The translations under genes were made by a program, and so were the position numbers. This document shows positions 61,865-64,000 of a stretch of 64,000 nucleotides of DNA, piece by piece; within the stretch, counting starts at the first letter, position 1; the number at the start of each line of letters is the position of its first letter. The stretch is from NCBI GenBank assembly GCA_002436405.1, contig DJLZ01000001.1, positions 682,713 to 746,712 of the forward strand, given 5' to 3'. Origin of the DNA: Proteobacteria bacterium UBA6503 (GTDB taxonomy: Bacteria; Pseudomonadota; Alphaproteobacteria; UBA1280; UBA6503). The notes beneath the pieces are model-generated. The model did no database searches, had not been told where the DNA came from, and saw only the letters and a program-made list of their open reading frames with translations.

Positions 61865-62723
61865 GGACCTTCGTGGCCGAATTAAATCGGTCAAGAGCAC
61901 GCAGCAGATTACCAAAACCATGAAAATGGTTGCGGCTGCTAAGATGCGTCGTGCCGAAGATGCCTGCCAGCAGTCACGCCCATATGCAGCGTCATTGGGT
62001 CGTGTACTAAACGAACTGGCAGAGCGTGTTCCTGCGAAAGGCGCTCCGCTTATGTTGCGTGGTCATGATAACCCTCAGACTATCCGCCTAATCATGTTTG
62101 GCTCAAGCCGTGGCTTGTGTGGTGGCTTTAACGGGCAAATTTCTCGTACAGCTATCAAAGCAATCCGCCAGTGGGAAAAACAAGGCAAGCGTGTAGAAAT
62201 CGTAACTGTAGGTACTAAAGCCTACGCCGAGATGAAGAGCCACTACGGTTCATTCATCGTTGACCGTAACGACGATACGGCCAACAACCCAACTTACGAA
62301 GGCGCACACGCCCTAGCTGAGAAAACAACCACAGACTTTATGAACGGCACCTGCCACGAAGTTCATATTCTGTTTAACGAATTTATTAACGTTATTACGC
62401 AAAAAGCCCAGCTTGTTCAGCTGTTGCCGTTTAAGGCTGCTGAAGTTGAGCACACTAAGGGCGCTCATGCGACAACAGAATACGAACCTGACGAAGAGAC
62501 ACTGCTTAAGCACTTGTTGCCTCTAAACGTAGCGACGCAAATTTTTGCAGCGCTTCTTGAGTCACAAGCCTCTGAGCAAGGCGCGCGTATGTCAGCTATG
62601 GACAGCGCAACCCGTAACGCAGGTGAGATGATTAAGGACCTTTCATTGACGTACAACCGTCAACGTCAGGCAAACATTACCCGAGAAATTACCGAGATTG
62701 TTTCAGGCGCCGAGGCAGTTTAG
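61851..62723 (+). CDS. atpG: ATP synthase F1 subunit gamma
   Basis: 290 residues. Central rotor coiled coil: [20 protein letters not shown] with [14 protein letters not shown] at the N-terminus, GLCGGFN in the Rossmann-like middle, and the C-terminal [14 protein letters not shown] with [19 protein letters not shown]. Its ATG lies in the atpA 3' end, preceded by GGAGG. Confidence 0.97.
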   Translation: MPSLKDLRGRIKSVKSTQQITKTMKMVAAAKMRRAEDACQQSRPYAASLGRVLNELAERVPAKGAPLMLRGHDNPQTIRLIMFGSSRGLCGGFNGQISRTAIKAIRQWEKQGKRVEIVTVGTKAYAEMKSHYGSFIVDRNDDTANNPTYEGAHALAEKTTTDFMNGTCHEVHILFNEFINVITQKAQLVQLLPFKAAEVEHTKGAHATTEYEPDEETLLKHLLPLNVATQIFAALLESQASEQGARMSAMDSATRNAGEMIKDLSLTYNRQRQANITREITEIVSGAEAV

Positions 62724-62766
62724 CCCTGACCGTTTAAGAATCAAACTCGTAAGTGAATAACTTTAA

Positions 62767-64000
<1,234 letters not shown>

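Overview
This 64 kb window reads as chromosomal DNA of a bacterium, most likely an alphaproteobacterium outside the well-studied orders. The supporting gene orders are: mdh-sucC-sucD; an F1-only ATP synthase operon (atpH-A-G-D) with no F0 genes beside it; gpmI-envC-ctpA-divergent polysaccharide deacetylase-rppH downstream of nadD-rsfS-rlmH; a MoxR/DUF58/DUF4159 operon; and an SRP RNA gene beside dnaX-ybaB. This assignment is inference from gene content, not from a marker phylogeny. Base composition looks moderate and fairly even. I see no transposase, integrase, phage module or CRISPR array.

Layout. 0-6.3 kb, mostly minus strand: start of a flippase-like gene, a small membrane protein / ECF sigma factor / EF-hand protein cluster, an ABC-F ATPase, and two GYF-domain membrane proteins, one with a ClpP-like core and one with an RDD domain. 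6.5-12.5 kb: tRNA-Val, a secreted hypothetical and an endonuclease/exonuclease/phosphatase-family protein, hisC, an ankyrin-like protein and three tandem Nudix hydrolases. 12.7-25 kb is the central-metabolism block: mdh, sucCD, truA-fmt-def on the opposite strand, etfBA, then a non-classical type-E succinate dehydrogenase operon (sdhA, sdhB, a membrane-anchored SH3-like protein, sdhE). 25-29.6 kb is accessory: two more ankyrin-like genes (one broken by an in-frame amber codon), tRNA-Gly with a stray copy of its 3' end, a VirD4/TraG-type coupling ATPase with a small partner, and a pentapeptide-repeat microprotein. 29.8-36.4 kb: trxB, a peroxiredoxin, a 2H phosphoesterase with a histidine kinase, and an SDR plus FeS-type photolyase operon. 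36.4-43.7 kb: SRP RNA, dnaX, ybaB, an ArsC-like protein, a degenerate P-type ATPase, recR and two small enzymes. 43.7-59.4 kb, all minus strand: envelope, RNA-processing and NAD genes, the MoxR operon and hemH. 59.6-64 kb: ATP synthase F1 genes, with atpD cut by the window edge.

How the parts fit: the TCA genes, ETF, the type-E SDH and ATP synthase describe an aerobic respiring cell. The SDH lacks SdhC/SdhD anchors here and carries a long basic N-terminal tail on SdhB. Many genes on both strands are joined by UAAUG stop/start overlaps, so translational coupling is a habit of this genome.

Most noteworthy: (1) dnaX is split at a canonical C_CCA_AAG slippery heptamer with a zero-frame stop two codons later and a paired element 5 nt downstream, so the full tau protein seems to need a -1 frameshift; (2) two 104-nt palindromic intergenic repeats with shared ends and diverged but still complementary arms; (3) the type-E SDH operon; (4) a P-type ATPase lacking its actuator domain; (5) divergent ankyrin proteins close to a type IV coupling protein; (6) a possible attenuator ahead of nadD.
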